A stretch of DNA of 64,000 nucleotides, taken from assembly GCF_011388215.1 (NCBI RefSeq), contig NZ_CP049989.1, forward strand, positions 3,472,001-3,536,000, written 5' to 3'. The notes below the pieces were generated by a model. The model was not told the DNA's origin, did not search any database, and saw only the letters and a program-made list of their open reading frames with translations. This document shows, piece by piece, positions 51,299 to 59,506 of the stretch. The stretch is from Hydrogenophaga crocea (GTDB lineage: Bacteria; Pseudomonadota; Gammaproteobacteria; Burkholderiales; Burkholderiaceae_C). How positions within the stretch are numbered: the stretch's first letter is position 1; each line of letters opens with the position of its first letter. The translations under genes and the position numbers were made by a program.

Positions 51299-51808
51299 AT
51301 GGAAACACTGGACAAATTCGACCTGGCGATCCTGCAAGAACTGCAGAGTGATGGCCGCCTCACGAACGCCGAACTCGCCCAGCGCGTGGGCCTGTCGGCG
51401 GCCCCGTGCTGGCGCCGCGTGCGCGCCCTCGAGGAGGCGGGCTACATCAAGGGCTACCGCGCGGTGCTCGACCGCGACAAGCTCGGTCTGGGGGTGCTGG
51501 CCTTCGTGCGCCTCGACGCCGACCGCAACAGCGGCGCGTTGACGCGCCAGATGGAGCAGGCCATCCGCGCCATCCCCGAGGTCGTGTCCTGCCACTACAT
51601 CAGCGGTTCGGGCACGTTCGAGCTGCAGGTGGTCAGCCGCGACCTGCACCACTTCAGCGCCTTCGCGCGCGAGGTGCTGCTCAATCTGCCGAACGTGAAA
51701 GACCTGCACACCAGTTTTTCGCTGGGTGAGGTCAAGGACGCGGGGGCACTGCCCTTGCCCCACATGTTGGAAAAAAGCATTCGTTCGCCAGAGCCGGCCC
51801 GGCACTGA
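51299..51808 (+). CDS. Lrp/AsnC family transcriptional regulator
   Basis: 169 residues from METLDKFDLAILQELQSDGRLTNAELAQRVGLSAAPCWRRVRALEEAGYIKGYRAVLDRDKLG; an in-frame ATG 17 codons upstream is possible. The N-terminal HTH and C-terminal RAM/AsnC ligand domain (ISGSGTFELQVVSRDLHHFSAFAREVLLNLPNVKDLHTSFSLGEVKD) are complete. It is divergent from the indolepyruvate oxidoreductase gene with a 173-bp gap and probably controls it in response to amino acids. Confidence 0.93.
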   Translation: METLDKFDLAILQELQSDGRLTNAELAQRVGLSAAPCWRRVRALEEAGYIKGYRAVLDRDKLGLGVLAFVRLDADRNSGALTRQMEQAIRAIPEVVSCHYISGSGTFELQVVSRDLHHFSAFAREVLLNLPNVKDLHTSFSLGEVKDAGALPLPHMLEKSIRSPEPARH

Positions 51809-51903
51809 ATCGGCGCCGTCAGGCCCCGAACGATTCCGCCCGTCTGTCCAAACGGACGACCCAAGCTACTGTTTTTGAAGGATTTTCCAGGCGGCGAGAC
51901 CTC

Positions 51904-51939
51904 TTTACATTTCGGCGGGCCCGCGCTGGTACGGGCCCG
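51904..51939 (+). promoter_or_regulatory. Leader region of the usher-like gene
   Basis: A TTTACA hexamer (51904-51909), -35-like, is followed by CGGGCCCG twice (51916-51923 and 51932-51939), forming a strong 8-bp stem with an 8-nt loop. It lies in the 173-bp gap before the usher-like gene. A weak -10 (TGGTAC) would fall in the loop. Both promoter and hairpin assignments are tentative. Confidence 0.35.
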
Positions 51940-51981
51940 AAGCCGTAATTCCAAAGTGTTCTTTTCGAGTCGCCCCCCTTC

Positions 51982-54192
51982 ATGCCCGGTATCGCCCATG
52001 CGCCCACCCGCCGCAGCAGGCGCGGCCGTTCAGCCGCGCGCTCGGCACTGGGGGGCACCTTGGGAGCGCTCATGGGCCTGAGCGCCTGGGGCCAGGCGCC
52101 CCCCAACCCGGCCCCGGGCGGCGTGGTCGCGCAGATCCAGTCGCTCGACCGTTTCCAGGCCGAACAGGAACGCCTGCGCGACCAGATGCGCAACCGCCCC
52201 GCGGCCTACGACGACCAGTTCCTGCAAGCCGATGACGGGCCGGCGCCGAACGCGGACGGCCAGAACCCCGCCACCGAGCCACCGGGGCTGCGCTACTGGC
52301 TGGTGGAGACGCGGGCCGACTGGACCGCCCGCAAGCTGTCGGGGCAAGACGCGCAGCACCTCGCCGACGCGGGCCTTCGGCTGCAATACCAGCAGGAAAC
52401 CCTGAACCACGGCGAATGGCACCTGTCCGCCGACCTGCGCCGCCAGAGCGGGGACGCCGCGCTGAGCGGCTATGGCCCCTACAGCTTCGCCGCCCGCTCA
52501 CCGAGCGGTGAGCGCCTGACCGCGCGTGTGTTGGGCTTCCCCGTGTCCCCCCAGGCGTTCGCCGACCTCGGGCTCGGCGACATCGGCAGCGACGTGACCG
52601 ATGGCCTGAGCCGCGGCCAACGCCTGAGCCTGGGCAGCAGCACGCTGCGCGGCGCCAGCCTGCGCCTGTTCACCGAAGACACCGATCTTCGCGCCGGCTG
52701 GGGCGAGCGCGGCCAGCTCGAAGGCGGTCCCTATGCGGGCTTCGAGCCCACCACCGGCCAGCTCGCCTGGCTGGGGCTGACGCAGCGCTTCGAGCGGCAG
52801 CGGTACGCCAGCGCGCAAGTCAACCGCCTGTCCGGCGCGCAGGGCTGGTCGGGCAGCGGCGTTCGCACGCCCCTGGACAGCACGGGCATCGCCGCCGCGA
52901 TCGGGCAGGGCTACCTGGTGAGCGAAGAAGGGCAGCGGCGCGTGCGGCTCAGCTGGGTCGCCAGCAGCACGCAGATGGCCGACACGCCGCACAACGCGTC
53001 GGGCCTGTACCTAGAGGGCGCCACCCAATGGGGCAACTACCGCCACGAAGGCGGCGGGTACCGCCTGCAGCCGGGCCTGCGCTTTGGCGACCAGCTCCTG
53101 AGCCAGGGCGCCCAGGGCGCCTATTGGCGCATGGACGCCTACAGCACGCGGCTGTACTGGGGCATGGGCCTCGACCTCGAGCGCAGCGACGACGCGGCGC
53201 TCTTCGGGCTCCAAGGCCGCAGCAGCGCCGGCCTGTCGGCCAACTGGAACCAGCGCATCGACCGCCGCAGCAGTTGGGGCGGCTATCTGCAGGCGCTGCG
53301 CGTGCGCACGCCCTCGGGCGCGAGCGACCAGAACAGCAGCCATGCCAGCGCCTACTACCAGAACCGCTGGGTCGCCTGGGGCGACAGCCGCCTGCGCGCC
53401 ACGCTGCAGCGCAACCAGCAACTGGTGGTCAATGCGCCCGCGGCCACCGGCCAGCAACTCGAGTGGGAGCAAGACTGGCTGCCGGCCGACGCGTCCGCGA
53501 GCACCACGGTGCGCACCACGCTGGGCTGGGCCCGCGACCAGAGCGCCGGCCAGACGGACACCTACCCCACCGCCGGTCTCGACCTGCGCACCAGCACCGA
53601 CAGCGGTTGGGACCTGTCGGTGCTGGTGCGCTACACCTCGCGCAGCAGCAACCTGAGCACCTCGCGCGGCCTGGCCGGCACCGTGCAGGGCGAGAAGCAA
53701 CTCACCCCGCACTGGCGGCTCGGCGCCTCGCTGCTGCTCAACCAGGCCAGCATCACGCTCGACCCGCAGGCGGCCTTGCCGGGCGCGGTCACGGTCAGCC
53801 GCAGCAACGAGCGCACGGCCATGGTCTACCTGCGCTATGAGGGCCAGAGCGGCCGCTCGTTCGACGACACACCCGGCGCCCGCCTGGGGGCCGGCGCGGG
53901 GCGCGTGCAGGGCGTGGTGTTCTTCGACGACAACCGCGACGGCATCCAGCAGGCCGAAGAAGAGGGCGTGCCCGGCGTCGAGGTGCAGCTCAACGGCCGG
54001 CAGTCGGTGATCACCGACAGCCGCGGCCACTTCGAATTTCCGCAGGTGCGCACCGGCGCCCAGCGCCTGGGCCTGCGGCCCGAATCCATTCCTCTGCCCT
54101 GGGGCGAAGCGCCCCAAAGCCGCGCCGTCGTCGAGGTGCCGCTGCGCGGCACGGCCATCGCCCCGCTGGGGGTGGTGCGCACCCGTCCCTGA
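51982..54192 (+). CDS. Usher-like outer-membrane beta-barrel protein with C-terminal SdrD-B-like domain
   Basis: 736 residues. A basic N-terminus (RRSRRGRSAARS) and a hydrophobic stretch ending near AWGQA form a signal peptide. The body (about 130-620) alternates polar and hydrophobic strands with many Tyr/Trp/Arg (YLEGATQWGNYRHEGGGYRL, WRMDAYSTRLYWGMGLDL), as in large barrels. The C-terminal 90 residues contain GVVFFDDNRDGIQQAEEEGV and VITDSRGHFEFPQV, the calcium-binding SdrD-B/Cna-B pattern, also found at the plug or end of usher-like proteins. It is shorter than classical ushers (about 800-860). Secreted subunits and a chaperone-like gene follow, so an exporter for a surface fibre is inferred. 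Confidence 0.62.
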   Translation: MPGIAHAPTRRSRRGRSAARSALGGTLGALMGLSAWGQAPPNPAPGGVVAQIQSLDRFQAEQERLRDQMRNRPAAYDDQFLQADDGPAPNADGQNPATEPPGLRYWLVETRADWTARKLSGQDAQHLADAGLRLQYQQETLNHGEWHLSADLRRQSGDAALSGYGPYSFAARSPSGERLTARVLGFPVSPQAFADLGLGDIGSDVTDGLSRGQRLSLGSSTLRGASLRLFTEDTDLRAGWGERGQLEGGPYAGFEPTTGQLAWLGLTQRFERQRYASAQVNRLSGAQGWSGSGVRTPLDSTGIAAAIGQGYLVSEEGQRRVRLSWVASSTQMADTPHNASGLYLEGATQWGNYRHEGGGYRLQPGLRFGDQLLSQGAQGAYWRMDAYSTRLYWGMGLDLERSDDAALFGLQGRSSAGLSANWNQRIDRRSSWGGYLQALRVRTPSGASDQNSSHASAYYQNRWVAWGDSRLRATLQRNQQLVVNAPAATGQQLEWEQDWLPADASASTTVRTTLGWARDQSAGQTDTYPTAGLDLRTSTDSGWDLSVLVRYTSRSSNLSTSRGLAGTVQGEKQLTPHWRLGASLLLNQASITLDPQAALPGAVTVSRSNERTAMVYLRYEGQSGRSFDDTPGARLGAGAGRVQGVVFFDDNRDGIQQAEEEGVPGVEVQLNGRQSVITDSRGHFEFPQVRTGAQRLGLRPESIPLPWGEAPQSRAVVEVPLRGTAIAPLGVVRTRP

Positions 54193-54313
54193 ATGCCCAC
54201 GGAGACAGGTCTTCCCACCCCGAAGTTCACCTGAACCCCGCCAGCCCCGGGTTACCCACCCGGATCCCCGCCAGCACAACTGGCACTTTTTTTCACCACC
54301 CTCAAGGAACCCC

Positions 54314-54916
54314 ATGAAAGCCTCTCGCCAACTCCTCGCCCTCGCCGCCGCAGCGGCCGCCGTCTTCGGCACCTCGATCGCCAACGCCGAAAGCACCTAC
54401 GGCTACAACACCACCGGCGCCGCCGTGAGCGCCACCGCCCGGGTCGCCGTCAACGTCACCGTGCCCAAGGTGATCATGCTGCGCGTGGGGTCGGACAACA
54501 CCGCGGTCGACACCGTCGCGATCACGCTCACGCCCAACGGCGTGGGCGCCGAAGGCAATGCCCTGCCCTTCAGCTGGGACGGCTCGGCCCCGACCTTCAC
54601 GGCATCGACCGCCCCCGGCCTGGCCGCCTACGCCTGGACCAACGTGACCGGCGCCACGCTCAACGGCGCCGTGACCACGCCCGACGCCGGCACCACCGGC
54701 CTGACCGCGGCGGCCATCGACGTCACGGCCTCCACCACCGGCACCAACCCGCTGCCCCACCCCGGCACCAACACCGGCACCTTCACGCCCGTGGCGCTGG
54801 CGCCCAACGTGGCGTACAGCGGCACCTGGACCTTCGGCCTGAACCCGACCGCTGCCGCTGCGGCCGCGGCCGGCACGTTCTCGCAAACCGTGACCTACAC
54901 GGCCTCGGCGCTCTGA
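54314..54916 (+). CDS. Secreted fibre-subunit-like protein A
   Basis: 200 residues. Signal peptide MKASRQLLALAAAAAAVFG ending ANA before ESTYGYN. Mature protein is Thr/Ala/Gly-rich, with no cysteine. The N-terminal strand is VNVTVPKVIMLRVGSDNTAVDTV and the C-terminal strand is GTFSQTVTYTASAL. Both recur in the two other subunits. AAGGA ribosome-binding site. By size and place (first after the usher-like gene, 121-bp gap) it is the best candidate for a major subunit. Confidence 0.65.
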   Translation: MKASRQLLALAAAAAAVFGTSIANAESTYGYNTTGAAVSATARVAVNVTVPKVIMLRVGSDNTAVDTVAITLTPNGVGAEGNALPFSWDGSAPTFTASTAPGLAAYAWTNVTGATLNGAVTTPDAGTTGLTAAAIDVTASTTGTNPLPHPGTNTGTFTPVALAPNVAYSGTWTFGLNPTAAAAAAAGTFSQTVTYTASAL

Positions 54917-54964
54917 TCGAGCACCGCCGGCGCGGCCCGTTCACCGCCGCGCCGGCATGCCGCC

Positions 54965-55618
54965 ATGATCCCGCTGCCCGTTCGCCATCGCATGCGCGCG
55001 CTCTGCGGGCGCCACGGCCCCGCGCTGCTCGCCTGCGCCTGCGCTTGTGCCTGCGGTCCGGCCCAGGCGGTGTTCACCTTCTTTCCCCTGGACGTGCCCC
55101 GCACCATCCTGCTGCAGGTGGGCGCCAGCGGCGCCACGGTCAACACCGTGGGCTTCAACGTCACCGGGGCCCAAATCAGCCCCTCACCCACGCCCGTGCC
55201 CGGCGTGCCCGACGCCCTGACCCCGGGCACCTCTCCCGCAGGCGGGGTTCGTGTGCGCATGCGGGGCCAATGGGGCAGCGGCAACCAGAACCTCGTGCTG
55301 ACCGTCAATTCGGCCGCCGGCCTGGCATGTGTGCCCGGGAGCGGTTGCGGCAGCACCGTGATTCCCTTCACCACCGTGGGCTGGATCGCCCACGACAAAG
55401 ACAGCAACGCCGCGTCCGACATCCAGAGCGGCAGCTTCAGCGGCAGCGCGAGCCAGACATTGGTCAGCGTGCTCTGTTGCGGGCCGGGCAGTGCCTTCGG
55501 CAGCAGCTACCGGTCGGTCGAGATCGCCAACACCCTGGTGTTCACCTACAGCAACGCCACGCTCTACCCCGCGGGGCGCTACCGCGGCACGGTGACCTTC
55601 ACCGCCACCCTGCAGTAA
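54965..55618 (+). CDS. Secreted fibre-subunit-like protein B
   Basis: 217 residues. Cys-rich signal peptide (LLACACACACGPAQA), then VFTFFPLDVPRTILLQVGASGATVNTVGFNVTGAQI, matching subunit A in the strand P-[RK]-x-I-x-L. The C-terminus GRYRGTVTFTATLQ again matches. Internal cysteines (VPGSGCGS, LCCGPGSA) may form disulfides. Starts 48 nt after subunit A. Confidence 0.65.
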   Translation: MIPLPVRHRMRALCGRHGPALLACACACACGPAQAVFTFFPLDVPRTILLQVGASGATVNTVGFNVTGAQISPSPTPVPGVPDALTPGTSPAGGVRVRMRGQWGSGNQNLVLTVNSAAGLACVPGSGCGSTVIPFTTVGWIAHDKDSNAASDIQSGSFSGSASQTLVSVLCCGPGSAFGSSYRSVEIANTLVFTYSNATLYPAGRYRGTVTFTATLQ

Positions 55619-55619
55619 G

Positions 55620-56135
55620 GTGCGCGCCCTTCCCTGCGTTCTGCTCGCCTGCGCTTTGGCGGGCATCAGCGGCCTCGGTGCACCGGCCCGGGCCCAGGCC
55701 TGGCACCGGCTCGACAGCGCGGCCTCGGCCCGCCCTCAGGTGGCGGCCCTTCAGGTCACCGACGAGACCGGCCAGCCGTTCGGGCAGAACCCATTCGCGC
55801 AGCAGGCCCGCGCGCGCTTTGGCCGGGTGGAGTACCGCGTGGTCACGGCCCCCTACCTGCGACGGCGCGCGCGCATCGACCTCGTGCTGCCCCCGACCGT
55901 TGCCGGCCTGCTGCGGCCCCAGGGCCTGGTGTTCGAGTGGCGCGGCCTCGATGGCGCGCAAGACGGCCGGCTGACACCGGGCCAGCGCCAGCCCCTGTGG
56001 ACGGGCGTCATCACCCAAGCGGTCACCCCGCTGGCCATCGAGCTCGAGATGCGGCTCGACCTCGGCGCCATGGGGCCCTGGAACGGCGGTCACTTCGGTG
56101 TCGAACCCGGGTTCGAACTGGTGCTGCTGCCATGA
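55620..56135 (+). CDS. Secreted protein C of unknown function in the fibre cluster
   Basis: 171 residues from GTG at 55620 (2 nt after the previous stop; TAAGGTG arrangement), with signal peptide MRALPCVLLACALAGISGL. Mature part: FGRVEYRVVTAPYLRRRARIDLVLPPTV, LTPGQRQPLWTGV, LGAMGPWNGGHFGVEPGFELVLLP. It lacks the shared subunit strands. Adaptor, tip protein or assembly factor are possibilities. Not recognised otherwise. Overlaps the next gene by 4 nt. Confidence 0.6.
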   Translation: MRALPCVLLACALAGISGLGAPARAQAWHRLDSAASARPQVAALQVTDETGQPFGQNPFAQQARARFGRVEYRVVTAPYLRRRARIDLVLPPTVAGLLRPQGLVFEWRGLDGAQDGRLTPGQRQPLWTGVITQAVTPLAIELEMRLDLGAMGPWNGGHFGVEPGFELVLLP

Positions 56136-56794
56136 GGCTGCGCACCGCCTGCATCGTGGGATCGCTGGGGCTGGCGCTCGCGGGTGTGCAGGCCGAACAG
56201 ACGCAGAGCCAGGGCAACGGCAGCCGCAGCACCACGGCCCGGCTGGATTTCGAGCTCCGGATCGAGCGCATGCTGTACCTGCGCATCGGCAGCGGGGGGG
56301 CGCACGCGGGCACGCCTGCGGGCACCGGGCCGGCGGCGAGCGCGGCAGTGAGCAGCGCCGACTTCACCCTCAGCCCGGCCGGTCTCCCCGACAACCCCGG
56401 TGGCAATGGGCCAACGAACGCCTGGGGCGGCGCGGCACCCGGCTTCGTCGCCAGCGCGGCGGTGGTGGTGCCCGTGGAGGTGCGCAGCAACGCCGGCCAG
56501 GTGAGCCTGGTGGCGCAAACGGCGGGCGGGCTGACCAGCCCGGGCGGCGGCTTCATTTCGCTGAACCAGCTCACCGTGAGCAGCGACAACAGCAGCCTGC
56601 CCGCGCCGCCACACCTGGCCAGGGGCACCGGCCCCTCGGTGAACGTGGCCACCGGCGGCAGCGGCACGGGCGCCGCGGGCACGCTGCTCACCTACCGCAC
56701 CGCCCACTGGACCCTGCAGTTCACGCCGCCCGCCACGCCGCCGGCGGCCGGCACGTACAGCAGCCTCATCGTTTACACCGCTTCGTCGCCCTGA
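56132..56794 (+). CDS. Secreted fibre-subunit-like protein D
   Basis: 220 residues. Signal peptide MRLRTACIVGSLGLALAGVQA. The strand LDFELRIERMLYLRIGSGG matches the subunit motif at the same place, and the C-terminus is GTYSSLIVYTASSP, nearly the subunit A ending. The centre is rich in Gly, Ala, Pro and Thr. No cysteine in the mature part. The ATG overlaps the stop of gene C. Confidence 0.65.
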   Translation: MRLRTACIVGSLGLALAGVQAEQTQSQGNGSRSTTARLDFELRIERMLYLRIGSGGAHAGTPAGTGPAASAAVSSADFTLSPAGLPDNPGGNGPTNAWGGAAPGFVASAAVVVPVEVRSNAGQVSLVAQTAGGLTSPGGGFISLNQLTVSSDNSSLPAPPHLARGTGPSVNVATGGSGTGAAGTLLTYRTAHWTLQFTPPATPPAAGTYSSLIVYTASSP

Positions 56795-56805
56795 TCGGAC
56801 CCGCC

Positions 56806-57642
56806 ATGCACACGCACCGCCGCCTCCTGGCCAGCCGCCCCCTCGCCCTGGGCCTCGTGGGCGCCCTGATCGGCGCCGCCGCGCCGGCCCAGACCGCCCC
56901 GGCCCCGTTCGAGGTGGCCGTGTCGCCCTCGCGCCTGGAGCTGCAGGCCAGACCGGGCCAGCGCGTGGGCCAGTCGCTGCGCATCTACAACGTGGGCACA
57001 CAGGTCAACACACTGGCCTTCCGCACCCTGGACTGGTCGCTGTCCGAGGCCGGCGAGCTCGCGTTCCACGACGAGCTGCTGCCTGGCAGCTGCCGGCCCT
57101 GGGTGGCGCTCGAACGCCGCACGCGCCAGATCGGCGCGCGGGGCAACGAACCCTACCGCTTCCAGGTATCGGTGCCCGCCGATGCCCCGCGCGGCGAATG
57201 CCGCTTCATGATCGCCATCGAGGGCGTGGACCCGGCGCAGGTGGCGGCGATCAACAGCGGCGGCGCGAGCCTGAACATGCCGGTGAGCGGGCGCATCGCG
57301 GTCACGGTCTACCTCGCGGTGGCCGGCGCCAGGCCGCAATTGGAGCTGGTGCGCGTGGCCACCGACAGCGTGAAGAGCCAGCGCCGTCCGGTGCTCGTGG
57401 TGCGCAACAGCGGCGACGCCCACGGCCGCCTCGAAGGCAGCCTCAAGGCCACCGACGCCGATGGCCAGGTGTTCGAGCTGCAGGCCGAGAGCGCGCCGGT
57501 GCTGCCGGGCCACACGCGCACGCTGGGGCTGACGCTGGACGGCGGCAAGAAGGCTGAGGGACCGATCCGGTACCCGCTGCGGCTGTCCGGCACGCTGGAC
57601 TGGGACGAGGGCGCTTTCAAGGTCGAGGCCACGCTGCCCTGA
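56806..57642 (+). CDS. Periplasmic pilus-type chaperone-like protein
   Basis: 278 residues. Signal peptide (LALGLVGALIGAAAPAQT), then a PapD-like first Ig domain: FEVAVSPSRLELQARPGQRVGQSLRIYNVGTQVNTLAFRTLDWSLSEAGELAFHDELLP. A second beta domain follows (VVRNSGDAHGRLEGSLKATDADGQVFELQ). It is somewhat longer than classical chaperones (about 230-250). Two cysteines (CRPW and CRFM) could form a disulfide in domain 1. In a fibre system it would hold unfolded subunits; that is inference from fold and neighbours. Confidence 0.62.
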   Translation: MHTHRRLLASRPLALGLVGALIGAAAPAQTAPAPFEVAVSPSRLELQARPGQRVGQSLRIYNVGTQVNTLAFRTLDWSLSEAGELAFHDELLPGSCRPWVALERRTRQIGARGNEPYRFQVSVPADAPRGECRFMIAIEGVDPAQVAAINSGGASLNMPVSGRIAVTVYLAVAGARPQLELVRVATDSVKSQRRPVLVVRNSGDAHGRLEGSLKATDADGQVFELQAESAPVLPGHTRTLGLTLDGGKKAEGPIRYPLRLSGTLDWDEGAFKVEATLP

Positions 57643-57690
57643 TCCGACGGCCGTGCTCAAGTCGTTGGCCGATGGGCCGACAACCTGGGC

Positions 57691-58152
57691 ATGGACACCG
57701 CCCACCTTTGCCGCCGTTGCCAGGGCCTGCTGGCGCTGGTCCTGCTGCTGCCCGGCCTTGGCCTGGCCGATGCCGCGATCGGGCACCACGGTGCCAGCGC
57801 CTCGGCCCACGTGAACATCCGCGTGGTGGTGGCGCCCGTGGTGCGCGTGCTCGAGAACACCCACCCCACGCAATTGCGCGAAGGCGATCGGCCCGGCGAG
57901 GCGACGCAGCGCATCGTGTTCCAGACCAATGTGCGCGCAGGGGCCTGCGTGGCATTGCGTGCCGGCACCGATGGCTTGCCGCACTGGGCCGTGCGCAGCG
58001 TCGGCGGCGACCCGGTGAGCATCGAGCCGCAGGGCGATGGCTACCGCCTGTGCAGCCGCGGCCCGGGTGTGCACACCTGGCGGCTCGAACACCGCTTCGA
58101 CCCCGCCGCCGCAGGGCCCTGGCCGCTGCGCACCGAGCTCACGCTGCTCTGA
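57691..58152 (+). CDS. Secreted protein E of the fibre cluster
   Basis: 153 residues. Signal peptide (LLALVLLLPGLGLADA), then HVNIRVVVAPVVRVLENTHPTQL, resembling the subunit N-terminal strand without the IxLRVG part. Two cysteines, in VRAGACVALRAG and YRLCSRGPG, probably pair. The C-terminus is LRTELTLL, not the YTAS type. Perhaps a minor subunit or regulator of polymerisation. Function unknown; ends 1 nt before the mltA stop (convergent). Confidence 0.55.
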   Translation: MDTAHLCRRCQGLLALVLLLPGLGLADAAIGHHGASASAHVNIRVVVAPVVRVLENTHPTQLREGDRPGEATQRIVFQTNVRAGACVALRAGTDGLPHWAVRSVGGDPVSIEPQGDGYRLCSRGPGVHTWRLEHRFDPAAAGPWPLRTELTLL

Positions 58153-59310
58153 TCAGCGCGGCCACAGCACCCACAGCTGCAGCGGCTGCTTGAGCGTGGC
58201 CGCGAGGCGGTAGGTCTCGTCGTTCCAGCCGCCCCAGCCGGTGAACAGGTCGGCGCGCACCGCGCCCACGATGGCGCCGCCCGTGTCCTGCGCGAGCACC
58301 AGGCGCTGGGTGGTGAGCGCCGGCCCCTGCGTGGCCAGCCACACCGGCGTGCCATAGGGAATGCTCAGCGGGTCGACCGCGATCGAACGCCCCGGCGTGA
58401 GCGGCACGTTCTGCGCGCCGCGCGGGCCGAAGCGGGCGTCGAATTCGTTGAGCGGGTCTTCGCGGAAGAACACGGTGCGCGGGTTGGACCACAGCATCTC
58501 GTTGAGGCGCTGCGGGTTCTGGCGCGCCCAGGCGCGGATGCCGTCCCACGAGCCTTCGCGGATCGCGCCCTGGTCGAGCAGCCAGCGGCCCACGCTCTGG
58601 TAGGGGTGGCCGTTGTGGCCCGCGAAGGCCAGGCGCACGGGCACCACGCGGCCGTCGGGTTCGGTGATGTTCACGCGGCCCGAGCCCTGGATCTGCAACA
58701 CCAGCGCATCGATCGGGTCGGCCAGCCAGGCGATGGCGCGGCCGCGCAGCGCGGCCTGGGCCTCGGGCAGGGTGTCGATCTCCTGGCGCGAGTACCAGCG
58801 CTGGCCGCTCGTGGCGGCGGGCAGGCCCGCGGGCGGCGCGTACAGCGGCACGCGCTGCGTGGCCGTGGGCAGACGCGAGGCGTCGAGGATGGGCTCGTAG
58901 TAGCCGGTGAGCAGGCCCTCGGGCGCGCGGCCGTCGGCCTCGGTCACGCGGTAGGGCTGCAGCCGGCGCTGCAGCCACGCCTGCTGCTCGGCGCTGCCCG
59001 CGATGGACAGCGGGCGCGCCTCCGCGCACACGGCCTCGAAGCCCGGCGCGGGTTTTTCGCAGCCGCGCAGCAGCGCGTTCCAGGCCTCGTGCAGGGCGTC
59101 CTGCCCCCAGCCGGGCAGATCGCGCCAGTCGACCGCGACCCAGCGGCTGCGCGCGCGCTGCTGCACCGCGGGCGCGGGGCCGGGCGCGGGGGCCGACACG
59201 CCCTCGTTCACCCGAGGCGCGGGCGGGGGCGCTGGCAGGGGCCGGCTCGCGCAGGCGAACAGGCTGCCTACAATGCCCGCGACCGCGAACCACCGCAGCG
59301 CGCGGCCCAT
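58153..59310 (-). CDS. mltA: Membrane-bound lytic murein transglycosylase A
   Basis: 385 residues from MGRALRWFAVAG, with lipobox LFACAS near residue 17; a start 15 nt upstream is also possible. The MltA domain has EGLLTGYYEPILDAS near residue 128, and the 3D domain has VLAQDTGGAIVGAVRADLFTGWG near residue 337 with the catalytic Asp. It cleaves peptidoglycan with 1,6-anhydro product, attached to the outer membrane. It converges with the fibre cluster; its start region borders the small membrane protein. Confidence 0.94.
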   Translation of the reverse strand: MGRALRWFAVAGIVGSLFACASRPLPAPPPAPRVNEGVSAPAPGPAPAVQQRARSRWVAVDWRDLPGWGQDALHEAWNALLRGCEKPAPGFEAVCAEARPLSIAGSAEQQAWLQRRLQPYRVTEADGRAPEGLLTGYYEPILDASRLPTATQRVPLYAPPAGLPAATSGQRWYSRQEIDTLPEAQAALRGRAIAWLADPIDALVLQIQGSGRVNITEPDGRVVPVRLAFAGHNGHPYQSVGRWLLDQGAIREGSWDGIRAWARQNPQRLNEMLWSNPRTVFFREDPLNEFDARFGPRGAQNVPLTPGRSIAVDPLSIPYGTPVWLATQGPALTTQRLVLAQDTGGAIVGAVRADLFTGWGGWNDETYRLAATLKQPLQLWVLWPR

Positions 59311-59323
59311 TGCATCGCTACCC

Positions 59324-59488
59324 ATGACATTGCTCTTGCTCGAAGCGCTCGGCGCGCTGGTACTCCTGGTGTTCATCGTGTGGTGGACCATGTTCTCCGG
59401 CCGCAAGAAGGGCGAACTGCCCGACGCGGTGGAACGCGAGAAGCAGGCCCCGGCCGAAGGCCCGGGGAAAGAGCCGCCGGCGCGCTGA
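59324..59488 (+). CDS. Small single-span membrane protein
   Basis: 54 residues, MTLLLLEALGALVLLVFIVWWTMF as one transmembrane helix, then a short charged tail (SGRKKGELPDAVEREKQ). Coding signal: a codon pattern similar to neighbours and a hydrophobic helix of proper length, but no Shine-Dalgarno. Its ATG lies 14 nt from the mltA ATG on the other strand, so the two promoters are back to back. Function unknown. Confidence 0.5.
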   Translation: MTLLLLEALGALVLLVFIVWWTMFSGRKKGELPDAVEREKQAPAEGPGKEPPAR

Positions 59489-59506
59489 GGGTTCCCGGCT
59501 CGGGGC

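Noticed and set aside
51982..54192. Assignment as a TonB-dependent receptor
   Set aside because: No TonB box or plug domain is visible. The neighbours are secreted subunits and a chaperone, not uptake genes.
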